In this document: positions 54,759 to 63,401 of the stretch, piece by piece
How positions within the stretch are numbered: the first letter of the stretch is position 1
How the letters are laid out: the number at the start of each line of letters is the position of its first letter
Origin: Glycomyces luteolus
Lineage (GTDB): Bacteria; Actinomycetota; Actinomycetes; Mycobacteriales; Micromonosporaceae
Assembly: GCF_027622875.1 (NCBI RefSeq)
Contig: NZ_JAPZVP010000019.1
Span: forward strand, 1 to 64,000
Reading direction: 5' to 3'
Length of the DNA stretch: 64,000 bases
Made by a program: the position numbers and the translations under genes
The notes under the pieces: model-generated
Databases searched by the model: none
Told to the model about the DNA's origin: nothing
The model's input: the letters and a program-made list of their open reading frames with translations, nothing else

Positions 54759-56066
54759 CTATTTCAAGAGGTCGGCGACGTCGACCGGGAGCCCGGTCTC
54801 GATGGACGCGTTCGCGGCGAGGCCCGCGGCGAGGGCGTTCACGCCGTCCTGCGCGTTCGCGGAGCGGTCGTGCGGGTCGGTGTCGCCGTCGAAGATGACG
54901 CCGAGCATGACCTTGTCGCCGCCGCCGTGACCGGCCCGCTGGTATTCGCCGAGGTCGATCTTCTGGGGCTTGGTCCAGAAGGGGTGGAGGGTCAGCTCGT
55001 ACCAGCCCTCCTCGGGGGCGGCGTGGGTGCCGTGGAGGCTGGCGCCGTTGGGGCCCTTGAGGGCGGGGTTGACGTGGTCGTTCTCGACGACGAGGAGTTC
55101 GAGGCGGCCCTGGGTGCCGTTGAAGTGCACCCGGTAGCCCTCCCAGGGCGAATAGGCGGTGAGCCGGTAGGAGAGCGTGACGCCGGAGTCGTAGTCGACG
55201 AGCGCCATCATGTCGTCGTAGATGGTCACGCCGGGCGCGAACACGGACTGGTCGCGGATGTAGCCGTCCTCGTCTTCGGCGTCGAGGTACATCTCCTTGA
55301 GGCCGGGGCTGTCCTCCATGTGGAGCGCGAACGGGTCGTCGGAGGCGAGGGGGGAACCGTGGACGCGGGTGTAGCCGCGGTCGTGGCCGGTGCGCTTGCC
55401 GTTCTCGCCGTAGAAGGCGAGCTTGCCTTTGGCGAAGGCGCGCACGGGCGCCGCGTCGAGCCACCAGTTGACGAGGTCGAAGTGGTGGCCGGACTTGTGG
55501 ACGAGGAGGCCGCCGGAGTTCTCGGCCTCGCGGTGCCAGCGGCGGAAGTAGTCGGCGCCGTGGCGGGTGTCGAGGAGCCAGTCGAAGCCGACGGAGGTGA
55601 TCTCGCCGATCGCGCCCTCGCGCAGGAGCTCGGCGACCTTCTCGTGCAGGGGGTTGTAGCGGTAGTTGAAGGTGACGGTGACGGTGCCCTTCGACTGCGC
55701 CTCGGCGGCGAGGATCGCGGCCGCGTGCTCGCCGGTGGTCGTCAGCGGCTTCTCGCAGATGACGTCCTTGTCGGCGGCGAGCGCGGCGAGGATGTACTCG
55801 TGGTGGGTCGCGTCGACCGACGTGACGATGACCGTGTCGGGGTCGGTCTCGGCGAGGAGCTTGTCGAAGTCGGCCGCTGCGTACGCGGCGGGGGCCGGGT
55901 GGCCCTCGGCCTCGATCGCCTCCATGTGGCGGGCGATGCGCTTGGCGTTGGTGTCCGCGAGGGCGACGAGGCGGGCTTTGTCACTCCGCTCGGTGATGGC
56001 CTTGCGGTACATCGTGGCGCGTGAGCCGGTTCCCACGAGGGCATAGCGATGCGGCGTGCCAGGCAT
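54759..56066 (-). CDS. Gfo/Idh/MocA family oxidoreductase (first gene of uronate operon)
   Basis: A 435-aa NAD(P)-dependent dehydrogenase beginning MPGTPHRYALVGTGSRATMY with catalytic-domain ICEKPLTTT near residue 105. It is larger than the usual 350 aa, mainly in the C-terminal sheet domain with TGHDRGYTRVHGSPLASDD. AAGGAG lies 4 nt before the ATG; a longer frame begins at 56120 but is not supported. It heads the operon and has a LacI-like site upstream. Substrate unknown. Confidence 0.88.
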   Translation of the reverse strand: MPGTPHRYALVGTGSRATMYRKAITERSDKARLVALADTNAKRIARHMEAIEAEGHPAPAAYAAADFDKLLAETDPDTVIVTSVDATHHEYILAALAADKDVICEKPLTTTGEHAAAILAAEAQSKGTVTVTFNYRYNPLHEKVAELLREGAIGEITSVGFDWLLDTRHGADYFRRWHREAENSGGLLVHKSGHHFDLVNWWLDAAPVRAFAKGKLAFYGENGKRTGHDRGYTRVHGSPLASDDPFALHMEDSPGLKEMYLDAEDEDGYIRDQSVFAPGVTIYDDMMALVDYDSGVTLSYRLTAYSPWEGYRVHFNGTQGRLELLVVENDHVNPALKGPNGASLHGTHAAPEEGWYELTLHPFWTKPQKIDLGEYQRAGHGGGDKVMLGVIFDGDTDPHDRSANAQDGVNALAAGLAANASIETGLPVDVADLLK

Positions 56067-56091
56067 GTGACTCCTTCGTCGGCGAGTTTTG

Positions 56092-56103
56092 GTAAACGCT
56101 ATC
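56092..56103. promoter_or_regulatory. Candidate operator upstream of the uronate operon
   Basis: GTAAACGCTATC, 26 bp before the first gene, has one mismatch to the reverse complement of the 47911 site. Candidate uronate-responsive LacI-family operator. Confidence 0.45.
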
Positions 56104-56143
56104 GGAGAAACTTGCCGCAATCAAGAGCCGGGTCTGGCTGGGC

Positions 56144-57226
56144 TTATTTCGGCGTGGCCTTCGTAAAGGGGGGCTTGACAACACGAATTGGCAACCGGCG
56201 GCCACGCACGTCCAGTTCAAGCTCGGCCCCGGGCTTGTACCCCGCGTCGAGCAGCGCCAGCGCCACGCCCTTCTTCAGGCTCGGCGCGTGCGTCCCCGAT
56301 GTGGTCTCCCCCACGATCTCGTCGCCGTCCATGACCGCCATGTGGGCGCGCGGCACGCCCTTGCCCGTAGCCTCGAGGCCCCAGAGCTTCCGCTTCGGGC
56401 CCGCGGCGCGCTCCGCCTCCAGCGCCTCCTTGCCCCAGAACTCCGGCTTGTCCCAGCCGATCGCCCAGTTCAGCCGCGCCTGCACCGGCGTGATGTCGCG
56501 GCTCAGGTCCTGGCCGTGCAGCGGGTAGCCCATCTCGAGCCGCAGCGTGTCGCGCGCGCCGAGCCCGCACGGGGACGCGCCCGCGACCAGGATGCCGTCC
56601 CACAGGTCCACGGCCGCCTCGTTCGGGACGACCAGTTCGAAGCCGGTCTCGCCCGTGTAGCCGGAGCGGCAGACGATCACGTCGGCCGTGTTCACCAGGT
56701 GCTCGCGGAAGGTCATGTACCCGTGGTCGTGCGGCAGGCCCAGGTACTCGAGGATGCCGGGCGAGTCGGGGCCCTGCACCGCGATCACCGCGAAGCCGCG
56801 GTGCACGTCGCGCACCTCGATCCCCTCCGGAGCGGCCCCGCTCAACCGGCGCGCCACCTCGGCCGTGTTGGCGGCGTTGGGGATCAGGAACACCTCGTCG
56901 TCCGAGAAGCGGTACGCGATGAGGTCGTCCACCACGCCGCCGGACTCGTCGAGGCACAGCGTGTACTGCGCGCCGCCCGCGCCGATCCGGTCCAGGTCGT
57001 TCGCGAGGCACCGGTTCACGAAACCGGCCGCGCCCGGCCCCGTCACCCAGATCTTGCCCAGGTGCGAGACGTCGAAGGCCCCGACCCGGGTGCGCACCGC
57101 CTGGTGTTCGGCGAGCACGCCGCTCGCGTACTGGAGCGGCATGTTCCAGCCGGCGAACTCGGCGAACTTGGCGCCGTGGAGAAGATGGCGTTCGTGCAGG
57201 GGCGAGGTGAGCAGTGTCTCCGACAT
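56144..57226 (-). CDS. gcvT: Aminomethyltransferase (glycine cleavage T protein)
   Basis: GcvT transfers the aminomethyl carbon to tetrahydrofolate. The 360-aa protein has the family opening [50 protein letters not shown] and the C-terminal barrel domain ending in VKPPFT. The ATG at 57226 has no ribosome site. A -10-like TAGTCT ends 7 nt before it, the layout of a leaderless transcript. It is divergent from pepA. The other glycine-cleavage genes are not in the window. Confidence 0.94.
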   Translation of the reverse strand: MSETLLTSPLHERHLLHGAKFAEFAGWNMPLQYASGVLAEHQAVRTRVGAFDVSHLGKIWVTGPGAAGFVNRCLANDLDRIGAGGAQYTLCLDESGGVVDDLIAYRFSDDEVFLIPNAANTAEVARRLSGAAPEGIEVRDVHRGFAVIAVQGPDSPGILEYLGLPHDHGYMTFREHLVNTADVIVCRSGYTGETGFELVVPNEAAVDLWDGILVAGASPCGLGARDTLRLEMGYPLHGQDLSRDITPVQARLNWAIGWDKPEFWGKEALEAERAAGPKRKLWGLEATGKGVPRAHMAVMDGDEIVGETTSGTHAPSLKKGVALALLDAGYKPGAELELDVRGRRLPIRVVKPPFTKATPK

Positions 57227-57301
57227 GGGACAGAGACTATCGCGGCCGTCCCAGTGACTAGGATCGGAGCATTTGGTCCCAAGAACAGCTAAGGATGGAT
57301 C

Positions 57302-58774
57302 GTGACAGCTCTGATCTCCGCCTCGGGCGACATCGCTGCGGCCGACGCCGAAGTGCTCGTCGTCGGCGTCTTCTCCGGCGAGGACGCCCCCGTGCTCCCC
57401 GAGAGCCTCGCGGGCGTCGACGCCGCCTTCGGCGGACGCCTCGCCGAGCAGCTCGCGGTCCTCGGCAACACCGGATCGTCCTCCTCGCTCACCCGCCTCC
57501 CCGCCCCTGACGCCCTCGCCGCGAAGCTCGTCTACGCGATCGGCCTCGGCGACGCCGACGACCTCGACGACGAGACGCTCCGCCGCGCCGCCGGCACCGC
57601 CGTTCGCGCCGCGTTCGGCAAGGAGACCGTGGCCATCGCGTTCGAAGGCGACCCCGAGGCCACCGCCACCGGAGCCGCCCTGGGCGCCTACAAGTTCGCG
57701 GGCTACAAGACCGACGGAAACGGCGACGCGGCCCCCGCCGAGGTGCGGATCTACGGTGCGAGCGCGGACGCCGCGGCCAAGGCGGCCGTGCTCGCCGAGA
57801 GCGTCGCCCTCGCCAAGGACTGGGCCGACACCCCCGCCAACCTGCTGCGCCCGCCCGCCTTCGCCGTCGAGATCGAGCGGGCCGCCACCGCCGCGGGCGT
57901 CGAGGTCGAGATCCTCAACGCCGAAGCGCTCTCCGCGGGCGGCTACGGCGGCGTCCTCGCCGTCGGCGGCGGCTCCTCCGCCGAACCGCGCCTGGTCCGC
58001 CTCACCTACCGGCCCGAAGGCGCATCGTCCAAAGGCGCGGTCAAGCACGTCGCGTTCGTCGGCAAGGGCATCACGTTCGACTCCGGCGGCATCAACATCA
58101 AGCCGGGCGCGGGCATGTGGGACATGAAGGGCGACATGGCCGGAGCCGCGGCCGTCGTCGGCGCGACGATCGCCGCCGCGAAGCTCGGCCTCAGCGTCAA
58201 CGTCACGTGCACGGTGGCGCTGGCCGAGAACATGCTCTCCGGCTCCTCGTTCCGCCCTTCCGATGTAATCACCATCCGCGGCGGCAAGACCGTGGAGGTG
58301 CTGAACACCGACGCCGAGGGGCGGCTCGTGCTGGCCGACGCGATCTCGCGCGCCCTCGAGGACGAGCCCGACGCGCTGTACGACGTGGCGACGCTCACCG
58401 GCGGGCAGCTCATCGCGCTGGGCCGGCGCACCATGGGCCTCATGGGCACCGACACCGAGACCGAGCGGCTGCGGCGCATCGGCGAGGTCACCGGCGAGCA
58501 CGGCTGGCCGATGCCGTTCCCCGAGGACATCGTGAAGCTCATGGAGTCCTCGATCGCCGACGTCTCGCAATGCGCGACCGGCCTCAAGCGGGACGGCCAC
58601 ATGGTCCAGGGCGGGGTCTTCCTGTCGAAGTTCGTGCCCGAAGAGCTGCCGTGGGCCCACCTCGACATCGCGGGCCCGGCCGACTCGGACTCGAGCTACG
58701 GGTACATCGCGAAGGGCGCGACCGGCTTCCCGGTCCGCACGCTCGTGGCGCTGCTCGAAGAGTTCGCCGCGTAA
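57302..58774 (+). CDS. pepA: Leucyl aminopeptidase (M17)
   Basis: A 490-aa hexameric zinc aminopeptidase. An N-terminal macrodomain-like region precedes the M17 catalytic part with [10 protein letters not shown] (metal/catalytic Lys, about 255), [11 protein letters not shown] and the NTDAEGRL signature near 335. GTG start with AAGGATGG upstream. It is divergent from gcvT. The arrangement near lpdA and the lipoyl E2 is seen in other actinobacteria. Confidence 0.96.
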   Translation: MTALISASGDIAAADAEVLVVGVFSGEDAPVLPESLAGVDAAFGGRLAEQLAVLGNTGSSSSLTRLPAPDALAAKLVYAIGLGDADDLDDETLRRAAGTAVRAAFGKETVAIAFEGDPEATATGAALGAYKFAGYKTDGNGDAAPAEVRIYGASADAAAKAAVLAESVALAKDWADTPANLLRPPAFAVEIERAATAAGVEVEILNAEALSAGGYGGVLAVGGGSSAEPRLVRLTYRPEGASSKGAVKHVAFVGKGITFDSGGINIKPGAGMWDMKGDMAGAAAVVGATIAAAKLGLSVNVTCTVALAENMLSGSSFRPSDVITIRGGKTVEVLNTDAEGRLVLADAISRALEDEPDALYDVATLTGGQLIALGRRTMGLMGTDTETERLRRIGEVTGEHGWPMPFPEDIVKLMESSIADVSQCATGLKRDGHMVQGGVFLSKFVPEELPWAHLDIAGPADSDSSYGYIAKGATGFPVRTLVALLEEFAA

Positions 58775-58790
58775 CCGCAGTGACGCGAGG

Positions 58791-58819
58791 AAGGGCCCGG
58801 CCGATGGCGCCGGGCCCTT
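58791..58819. terminator. Bidirectional terminator
   Basis: Perfect 11-bp arms (58791-58801 and 58809-58819) with a 7-nt loop, between pepA and the convergent small conserved gene. Confidence 0.8.
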
Positions 58820-58901
58820 TGCTCCGTCCGCCCTCACCACCACGTGGCGGGACAGTGCGGTGAATATTGCGGAATCGTTGTGTTGCCGAGGGTCGAAATC
58901 G

Positions 58902-59234
58902 CTATTGCTGGCGCTGCTGCTCGAGCTTCCGACGAGCGTCGTAATCCCGTTTACGCTGCGGATATCCAGTCTTGGCGACCTCGTACACCGGGGTGCTGTA
59001 CTTGCGGCCCAGGGCGAACGCGCCCGCCGGACCGTCGACGCGGCGCCGCGTCCACTCACCGTCATGCGCGATGAGCATGACCGTCGTCTCAGTGACGGTG
59101 GTCTTCGGCTCGAGGTAGGCCTCGACACCGGTGCGCGTCTTGATGAAATCGATCAGATGCCGCTGGTCAGCGCTGTCAGAGGCACGGTCCAGCGTTCCCT
59201 TGCCCTGTTTCTTCTTCCGTCCGAACAAGCCCAC
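58902..59234 (-). CDS. Small conserved hypothetical protein
   Basis: A 110-aa basic protein from the GTG at 59234, with GGGAAGGAT upstream; it begins [20 protein letters not shown]. The central part (about 30-75) looks like a small alpha/beta domain with [12 protein letters not shown]. It ends in a basic, Gln-rich helix (RKLEQQRQQ). A similar gene often sits between pepA and the dihydrolipoyl dehydrogenase in actinobacteria, but I know of no function. An in-frame upstream extension is not supported. Confidence 0.6.
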   Translation of the reverse strand: MGLFGRKKKQGKGTLDRASDSADQRHLIDFIKTRTGVEAYLEPKTTVTETTVMLIAHDGEWTRRRVDGPAGAFALGRKYSTPVYEVAKTGYPQRKRDYDARRKLEQQRQQ

Positions 59235-59449
59235 GGCCGATCCTTCCCGCACCACTTGAGGCGTGATTTCCAAGCGTACACATGCCCTAAGACACCTGTG
59301 TCCAGCCGCACACGAAGGGGACTTTCCGAATGCTCGCAGCAAGCGGTTGAATGGTGTTGCACACTCCAACCACAGGGTCTGGCCGATCACGAGTCGTCGC
59401 CGGTGGAAGGATGGGCTCCGAACCTAAGCATCGTTAAGTGGGGAGAGCA

Positions 59450-60838
59450 ATGAGCGACCCGAACGCAGGATACGACGTAGTCATCCTGGGCGGCGGCAGC
59501 GGCGGCTACGCCAGCGCGTTCCGCGCGGCTGAGCTGGGGCTGTCAGTGGCCCTGATCGAGAAGGACAAGGTCGGCGGCACCTGTCTGCACCGCGGCTGCA
59601 TCCCCACCAAGGCGCTGCTCCACGCCGGCGAGGTCGCCGACACCGCTCGCGAGTCCGAGCAGTTCGGCATCCTGGCCGAGTTCAAGGGCGTCGACATGCC
59701 GGCCGTGAAGAAGTACAAGGACGACGTCGTCTCCAAGCTGTACAAGGGCCTTCAGGGCCTGGTCAAGGCTCACAAGGTCGAGTTCATCCAGGGCACCGGC
59801 AAGCTCGTCGGCCCGAACACGATCGAGGTCGACAACGGCCAGAAGGTCACCGGCCGCAACATCGTCCTCGCCACCGGCTCGTACTCCAAGACCCTTCCGG
59901 GGCTTGAGATCGACGGCGAGAAGGTCATCACCTCCGAGCACGCGCTCGAGCTCACCGAGCTGCCGAACAAGGCGATCGTCATCGGCGGCGGCGTCATCGG
60001 CGTCGAGTTCGCCTCCGCCTGGAAGTCGCTGGGCGTCGACGTCGAGATCATCGAGGGCCTCCCCCGCCTCATCGCGGCCGAGGACGCCGACTCGTCGAAG
60101 CAGCTGGAGCGCGCGTTCCGCAAGCGCGGCATCAAGTTCCACACCGGCAAGTTCTTCGAGAAGGTCGAGAAGACCGCCTCGGGCGTGCAGGTGACCATCG
60201 CGGGCGGCACCGTCGTCGAGGGCGATGTGGTGCTCGTGGCCGTCGGCCGCGGCCCCGTCACCGACGGCATCGGCTACCAGGAGCAGGGCGTCAACATGGA
60301 CCGGGGCTTCGTCCTGGTCGACGACAACCTGCTGACGAACCTGCCGAACGTGTACGCCGTCGGCGACATCGTCCCCGGCATCCAGCTCGCGCACCGCGGC
60401 TTCCTGCAGGGCATCTTCGTGGCCGAGCACATCGCGGGCCTGAACCCGGCCCCGATCGACGAGACCGGCATCCCGCGCGTGACCTTCACCGAGCCCGAGG
60501 TGGCCTCCATGGGCCTCAACGAGGACAAGGCGAAGGAGAAGTACGGGGCCGACAAGATCAAGTCGGTCAACTACAACCTCGCGGGCAACGGCAAGTCGAA
60601 CATCCTCAAGACCCAGGGCTTCATCAAGCTCGTGGCGGTCGAGGACGGGCCGATCGTCGGCGTCCACATGGTCGGCGCGCGCATCTCCGAGCAGATCGGC
60701 GAAGCGGAGCTGATCTACAACTGGGAGGCCTACGCGAACGACGTCGCCCAGCTGATCCACATGCACCCCACCCAGAACGAGGCGATCGGCGAAGCGGCGA
60801 TGCTGCTGGCCGGCAAGCCGCTGCACGCCCACGACTAA
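59450..60838 (+). CDS. lpdA: Dihydrolipoyl dehydrogenase (E3)
   Basis: FAD enzyme reoxidising lipoyl groups of 2-oxoacid dehydrogenases and the glycine cleavage system. From the ATG at 59450 (GGGGAG upstream) it has 462 aa. The FAD loop is VVILGGGSGGYASA, the redox disulfide C45-x4-C50 (GGTCLHRGCIP), the NAD loop IVIGGGVIGVEFAS, and the C-terminal HMHPTQNEA holds the catalytic His/Glu. It is 27 bp upstream of the E2 gene. Confidence 0.97.
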   Translation: MSDPNAGYDVVILGGGSGGYASAFRAAELGLSVALIEKDKVGGTCLHRGCIPTKALLHAGEVADTARESEQFGILAEFKGVDMPAVKKYKDDVVSKLYKGLQGLVKAHKVEFIQGTGKLVGPNTIEVDNGQKVTGRNIVLATGSYSKTLPGLEIDGEKVITSEHALELTELPNKAIVIGGGVIGVEFASAWKSLGVDVEIIEGLPRLIAAEDADSSKQLERAFRKRGIKFHTGKFFEKVEKTASGVQVTIAGGTVVEGDVVLVAVGRGPVTDGIGYQEQGVNMDRGFVLVDDNLLTNLPNVYAVGDIVPGIQLAHRGFLQGIFVAEHIAGLNPAPIDETGIPRVTFTEPEVASMGLNEDKAKEKYGADKIKSVNYNLAGNGKSNILKTQGFIKLVAVEDGPIVGVHMVGARISEQIGEAELIYNWEAYANDVAQLIHMHPTQNEAIGEAAMLLAGKPLHAHD

Positions 60839-60865
60839 TCCACAACCGCAGGAGTTGAACGAACG

Positions 60866-62581
60866 ATGCCGACATCGGTAACGATGCCCGCTCTCGGTGA
60901 GTCGGTCACCGAGGGGACTGTCACCCAGTGGCTCAAGAAGGAAGGCGACACCGTCGAGGTCGACGAGCCGCTGCTCGAGGTCTCGACCGACAAGGTCGAC
61001 ACCGAGGTTCCTTCGCCCGTCGCGGGTGTGCTGCTGAAGATCGTGGTCCCCGAGGACACGGATGTCGAGGTCGGCGGCGAGCTGGCGATCATCGGCGACC
61101 CCTCCGAGGCGACCGGGGACGCCCCGGCGGCTCCGGCTCCGTCCCAGGAGCCGCAGCCTGAGCCCGAGCCCGAGCAGGCTCCGGCCGCTCAGGAGACCAA
61201 GCCCGCCGAGGCGCCCGCCGCTGCGGCCCCCGCTTCCGGCGGTGCGGCCGAGGGCACCGAGGTCCTGCTCCCCGAGCTGGGCGAGTCGGTCACCGAGGGC
61301 ACCGTGACGTCTTGGCTCAAGGCCGTGGGCGACACCGTCGAGGTGGACGAGCCGCTGCTGGAGATCTCGACCGACAAGGTCGACACGGAGATCCCGTCCC
61401 CGGCCGCGGGCACGCTGCTGGAGATCCGGGTCGCCGAGGACGAGACCGCCGAGGTCGGTTCCGTGCTCGCGATCGTCGGCTCCGGTTCGACCGCCGCCGC
61501 CGCTCCGGCCCCGGCCGCCGAGCCGACCCCGACGGTGAAGTCCGAGCCCGAGCCGGAGCCCGCTCCCGTTCAGGCCGAGAGCACGCCGACGAAGCCGGCC
61601 CCGGCTGCTCCCGAGACCGCGCCCGCGCCTGCGGCTCCCGCCGCGACGAAGCCTTCGGGCTCCTACGTGACGCCGCTGGTGCGCAAGCTCGCCTCGGAGA
61701 ACGGTGTGGACCTCGCCGAGGTCACCGGTTCCGGTGTGGGCGGTCGCATCCGCAAGGAGGACGTCCAGGCCGTCATCGACGCAAAGAAGGCCCCGGAGCC
61801 CGCTCCGGCGGCTGCCGCCCCGGCCAAGGCCGCTCCGGCCCCGGCCGAGGTCAGCCCGCTGCGCGGCCGCACCGAGAAGATGAGCCGCCTGCGTCAGGCC
61901 GCCGCCAAGGCGCTGCTGAACTCGATGCAGTCCACGGCCCAGCTGACGACGGTGCGCGAAGTGGACGTCACGAAGGTGGCGAAGCTCCGGGCGGCCAAGA
62001 AGGACGAGTTCCTCGCCCGCCACGGCGTGAAGCTCTCCTTCCTGCCGTTCTTCTCGATCGCCGCGATCGAGGCGCTCCAGCAGTACCCGGTCGTCAACGC
62101 CTCCATGAACATGGAGGAGAAAACGATCACCTACCCGGACGCCGAGCACGTGGGCTTCGCGGTGGACACGCCGAAGGGCCTCATCGTCCCGGTCGTCAAG
62201 AACGCGGGCGACCTGAACATCCCGGGTCTGGCCAAGCGGATCGCCGAGATCGCCAAGAAGGCCCGCGACGGCGGCCTGGCGCCCGACGACCTGTTCGGCG
62301 CCACGTTCACCATCACCAACACCGGTTCGGTGGGCGCGCTGTTCGACACGCCGATCGTCCCGCTCGGACAGTCGGCGATCCTCGGCACCGCCGCGATCGT
62401 CAAGCGCCCCCGCGTGATCAACGACCCTGAACTGGGCGAGGTCATCGCGGTGCGCTCGGTCATGCACCTGACGCTGAGCTACGACCACCGCCTCATCGAC
62501 GGCGCCGACGCGGCCCGCTACCTCGAAGCGGTGACGAAGCGGATCGAAGAGGGCAACTTCGAACACCAGCTGGGCCTGTAA
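60866..62581 (+). CDS. sucB: Two-lipoyl-domain dihydrolipoamide acyltransferase (E2)
   Basis: The 571-aa core subunit of a 2-oxoacid dehydrogenase complex. Two lipoyl domains carry the modified Lys at K43 and K171 (both in STDKVDTE), each followed by an Ala/Pro/Glu linker. A peripheral-subunit-binding domain (about 268-305, [14 protein letters not shown]) and the acyltransferase core with DHRLIDGA near the end follow. In actinobacteria this E2 is shared by pyruvate and 2-oxoglutarate complexes, so the sucB label is by usual practice. It is cotranscribed with lpdA. A poly-G/poly-C tract follows 22 bp after the stop. Confidence 0.93.
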   Translation: MPTSVTMPALGESVTEGTVTQWLKKEGDTVEVDEPLLEVSTDKVDTEVPSPVAGVLLKIVVPEDTDVEVGGELAIIGDPSEATGDAPAAPAPSQEPQPEPEPEQAPAAQETKPAEAPAAAAPASGGAAEGTEVLLPELGESVTEGTVTSWLKAVGDTVEVDEPLLEISTDKVDTEIPSPAAGTLLEIRVAEDETAEVGSVLAIVGSGSTAAAAPAPAAEPTPTVKSEPEPEPAPVQAESTPTKPAPAAPETAPAPAAPAATKPSGSYVTPLVRKLASENGVDLAEVTGSGVGGRIRKEDVQAVIDAKKAPEPAPAAAAPAKAAPAPAEVSPLRGRTEKMSRLRQAAAKALLNSMQSTAQLTTVREVDVTKVAKLRAAKKDEFLARHGVKLSFLPFFSIAAIEALQQYPVVNASMNMEEKTITYPDAEHVGFAVDTPKGLIVPVVKNAGDLNIPGLAKRIAEIAKKARDGGLAPDDLFGATFTITNTGSVGALFDTPIVPLGQSAILGTAAIVKRPRVINDPELGEVIAVRSVMHLTLSYDHRLIDGADAARYLEAVTKRIEEGNFEHQLGL

Positions 62582-62602
62582 GGACAGTCGGAGACACCGG
62601 CA

Positions 62603-62641
62603 GGGGGGGGGGGGGGGGGGGGGCCGCCCCCCCCCCCCCCC
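62603..62641. repeat. G21 tract followed by C15 tract (palindromic homopolymer)
   Basis: Twenty-one consecutive Gs, then CCG, then fifteen Cs. The tract could fold into a very stable hairpin, a G-quadruplex on one strand, or slip. It lies immediately downstream of sucB. Either a real unstable locus or an assembly artefact. Confidence 0.9.
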
Positions 62642-62694
62642 GGGGACTCGACCACCACCCCGCACGGTGGCCGTGTACGCACTGGGGTACACCC

Positions 62695-62725
62695 GGGGGG
62701 GGCCGGGGGGGTATCTCCCCCCCCC
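62695..62725. repeat. Second G-run/C-run inverted repeat
   Basis: G8, CC, G7, TATCT, C9: a shorter version of the tract 55 bp upstream, with CGCCCC following. The two arrays dominate the 290-bp gap before the next gene. Confidence 0.85.
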
Positions 62726-62868
62726 GCCCCTGCCGCTTGCAATAGCCACAGCCCTGCATGTGCAGGGGGCCACCACAAGTCGCGCCTTCTACCCGTAACC
62801 GGCAAAGCGTGTCCTCGTTGTTCCTACAACCCACCTTTTGTGACCCCACGCGGAAGTTAGGAACTCGA

Positions 62869-63300
62869 ATGTCGATCGAGTACAACGAACTCCTCGCCAT
62901 GTTGATGGAGACACGCCCCGAATTCGCGACCGAGCTGTACAACTGGACCGACGGCCCCGACCTTCCCGACTACGACGCGATCACCGTCTCCCGCAGGACG
63001 ATCACTCTGCCCGAGCAGTCGAACCACCTCCGCGTCTGCGTCGCCGCGGCCTATTCCAAAGGCGGCGAACGGGTCGTCGCCCTCCTGTTCGACGCCGTGC
63101 TCGAGCCCGACCCCGCGCAGGCCGAGTCGTGGCTGCGGTTCATGACGGACGCGCAGCGGGCCCTGAGCTGCATGGTCGCGCTGGTGGTGCTGTGCCGGGA
63201 CGAGGAGATGGCGGATTGGGCGCTCACCTACAGCGCTGTCGGCGACATCGGCTGCTATGTACTGCCGGTGGTGATTCCCTCTTTGCTCGCGAACGCCTAG
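62869..63300 (+). CDS. Unrecognised 143-aa protein
   Basis: The ATG at 62869 has TTAGGAACT upstream. The protein has no signal peptide. It contains a central segment LRVCVAAAYSKGGERVVALLFDAVLEPDP typical of a small alpha/beta domain, and a hydrophobic C-terminus (YVLPVVIPSLLANA). The size and overall character suggest a stand-alone cytoplasmic domain; I do not assign a family. It is followed by its own terminator. Confidence 0.6.
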   Translation: MSIEYNELLAMLMETRPEFATELYNWTDGPDLPDYDAITVSRRTITLPEQSNHLRVCVAAAYSKGGERVVALLFDAVLEPDPAQAESWLRFMTDAQRALSCMVALVVLCRDEEMADWALTYSAVGDIGCYVLPVVIPSLLANA

Positions 63301-63310
63301 AATGGAACCC

Positions 63311-63347
63311 GGCCCTCGCCGCCGTCCCCACCACGGCAGCGAGGGCC
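63311..63347 (+). terminator. Hairpin terminator
   Basis: Nine-bp perfect outer arms (63311-63319 and 63339-63347) enclose GCCGT/ACGGC with one mismatch between the helices, 11 bp past the unrecognised gene. Confidence 0.75.
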
Positions 63348-63401
63348 GCTCGCACGCCTAAACCGATTGCGTCCCTCGCCGCTCCCCTCCACACTCAACC
63401 C

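Noticed and set aside
59543-62776. 1077-aa open frame opposite lpdA and sucB
   Set aside because: Low-complexity shadow; lpdA and the E2 have full motifs, ribosome sites and normal lengths.
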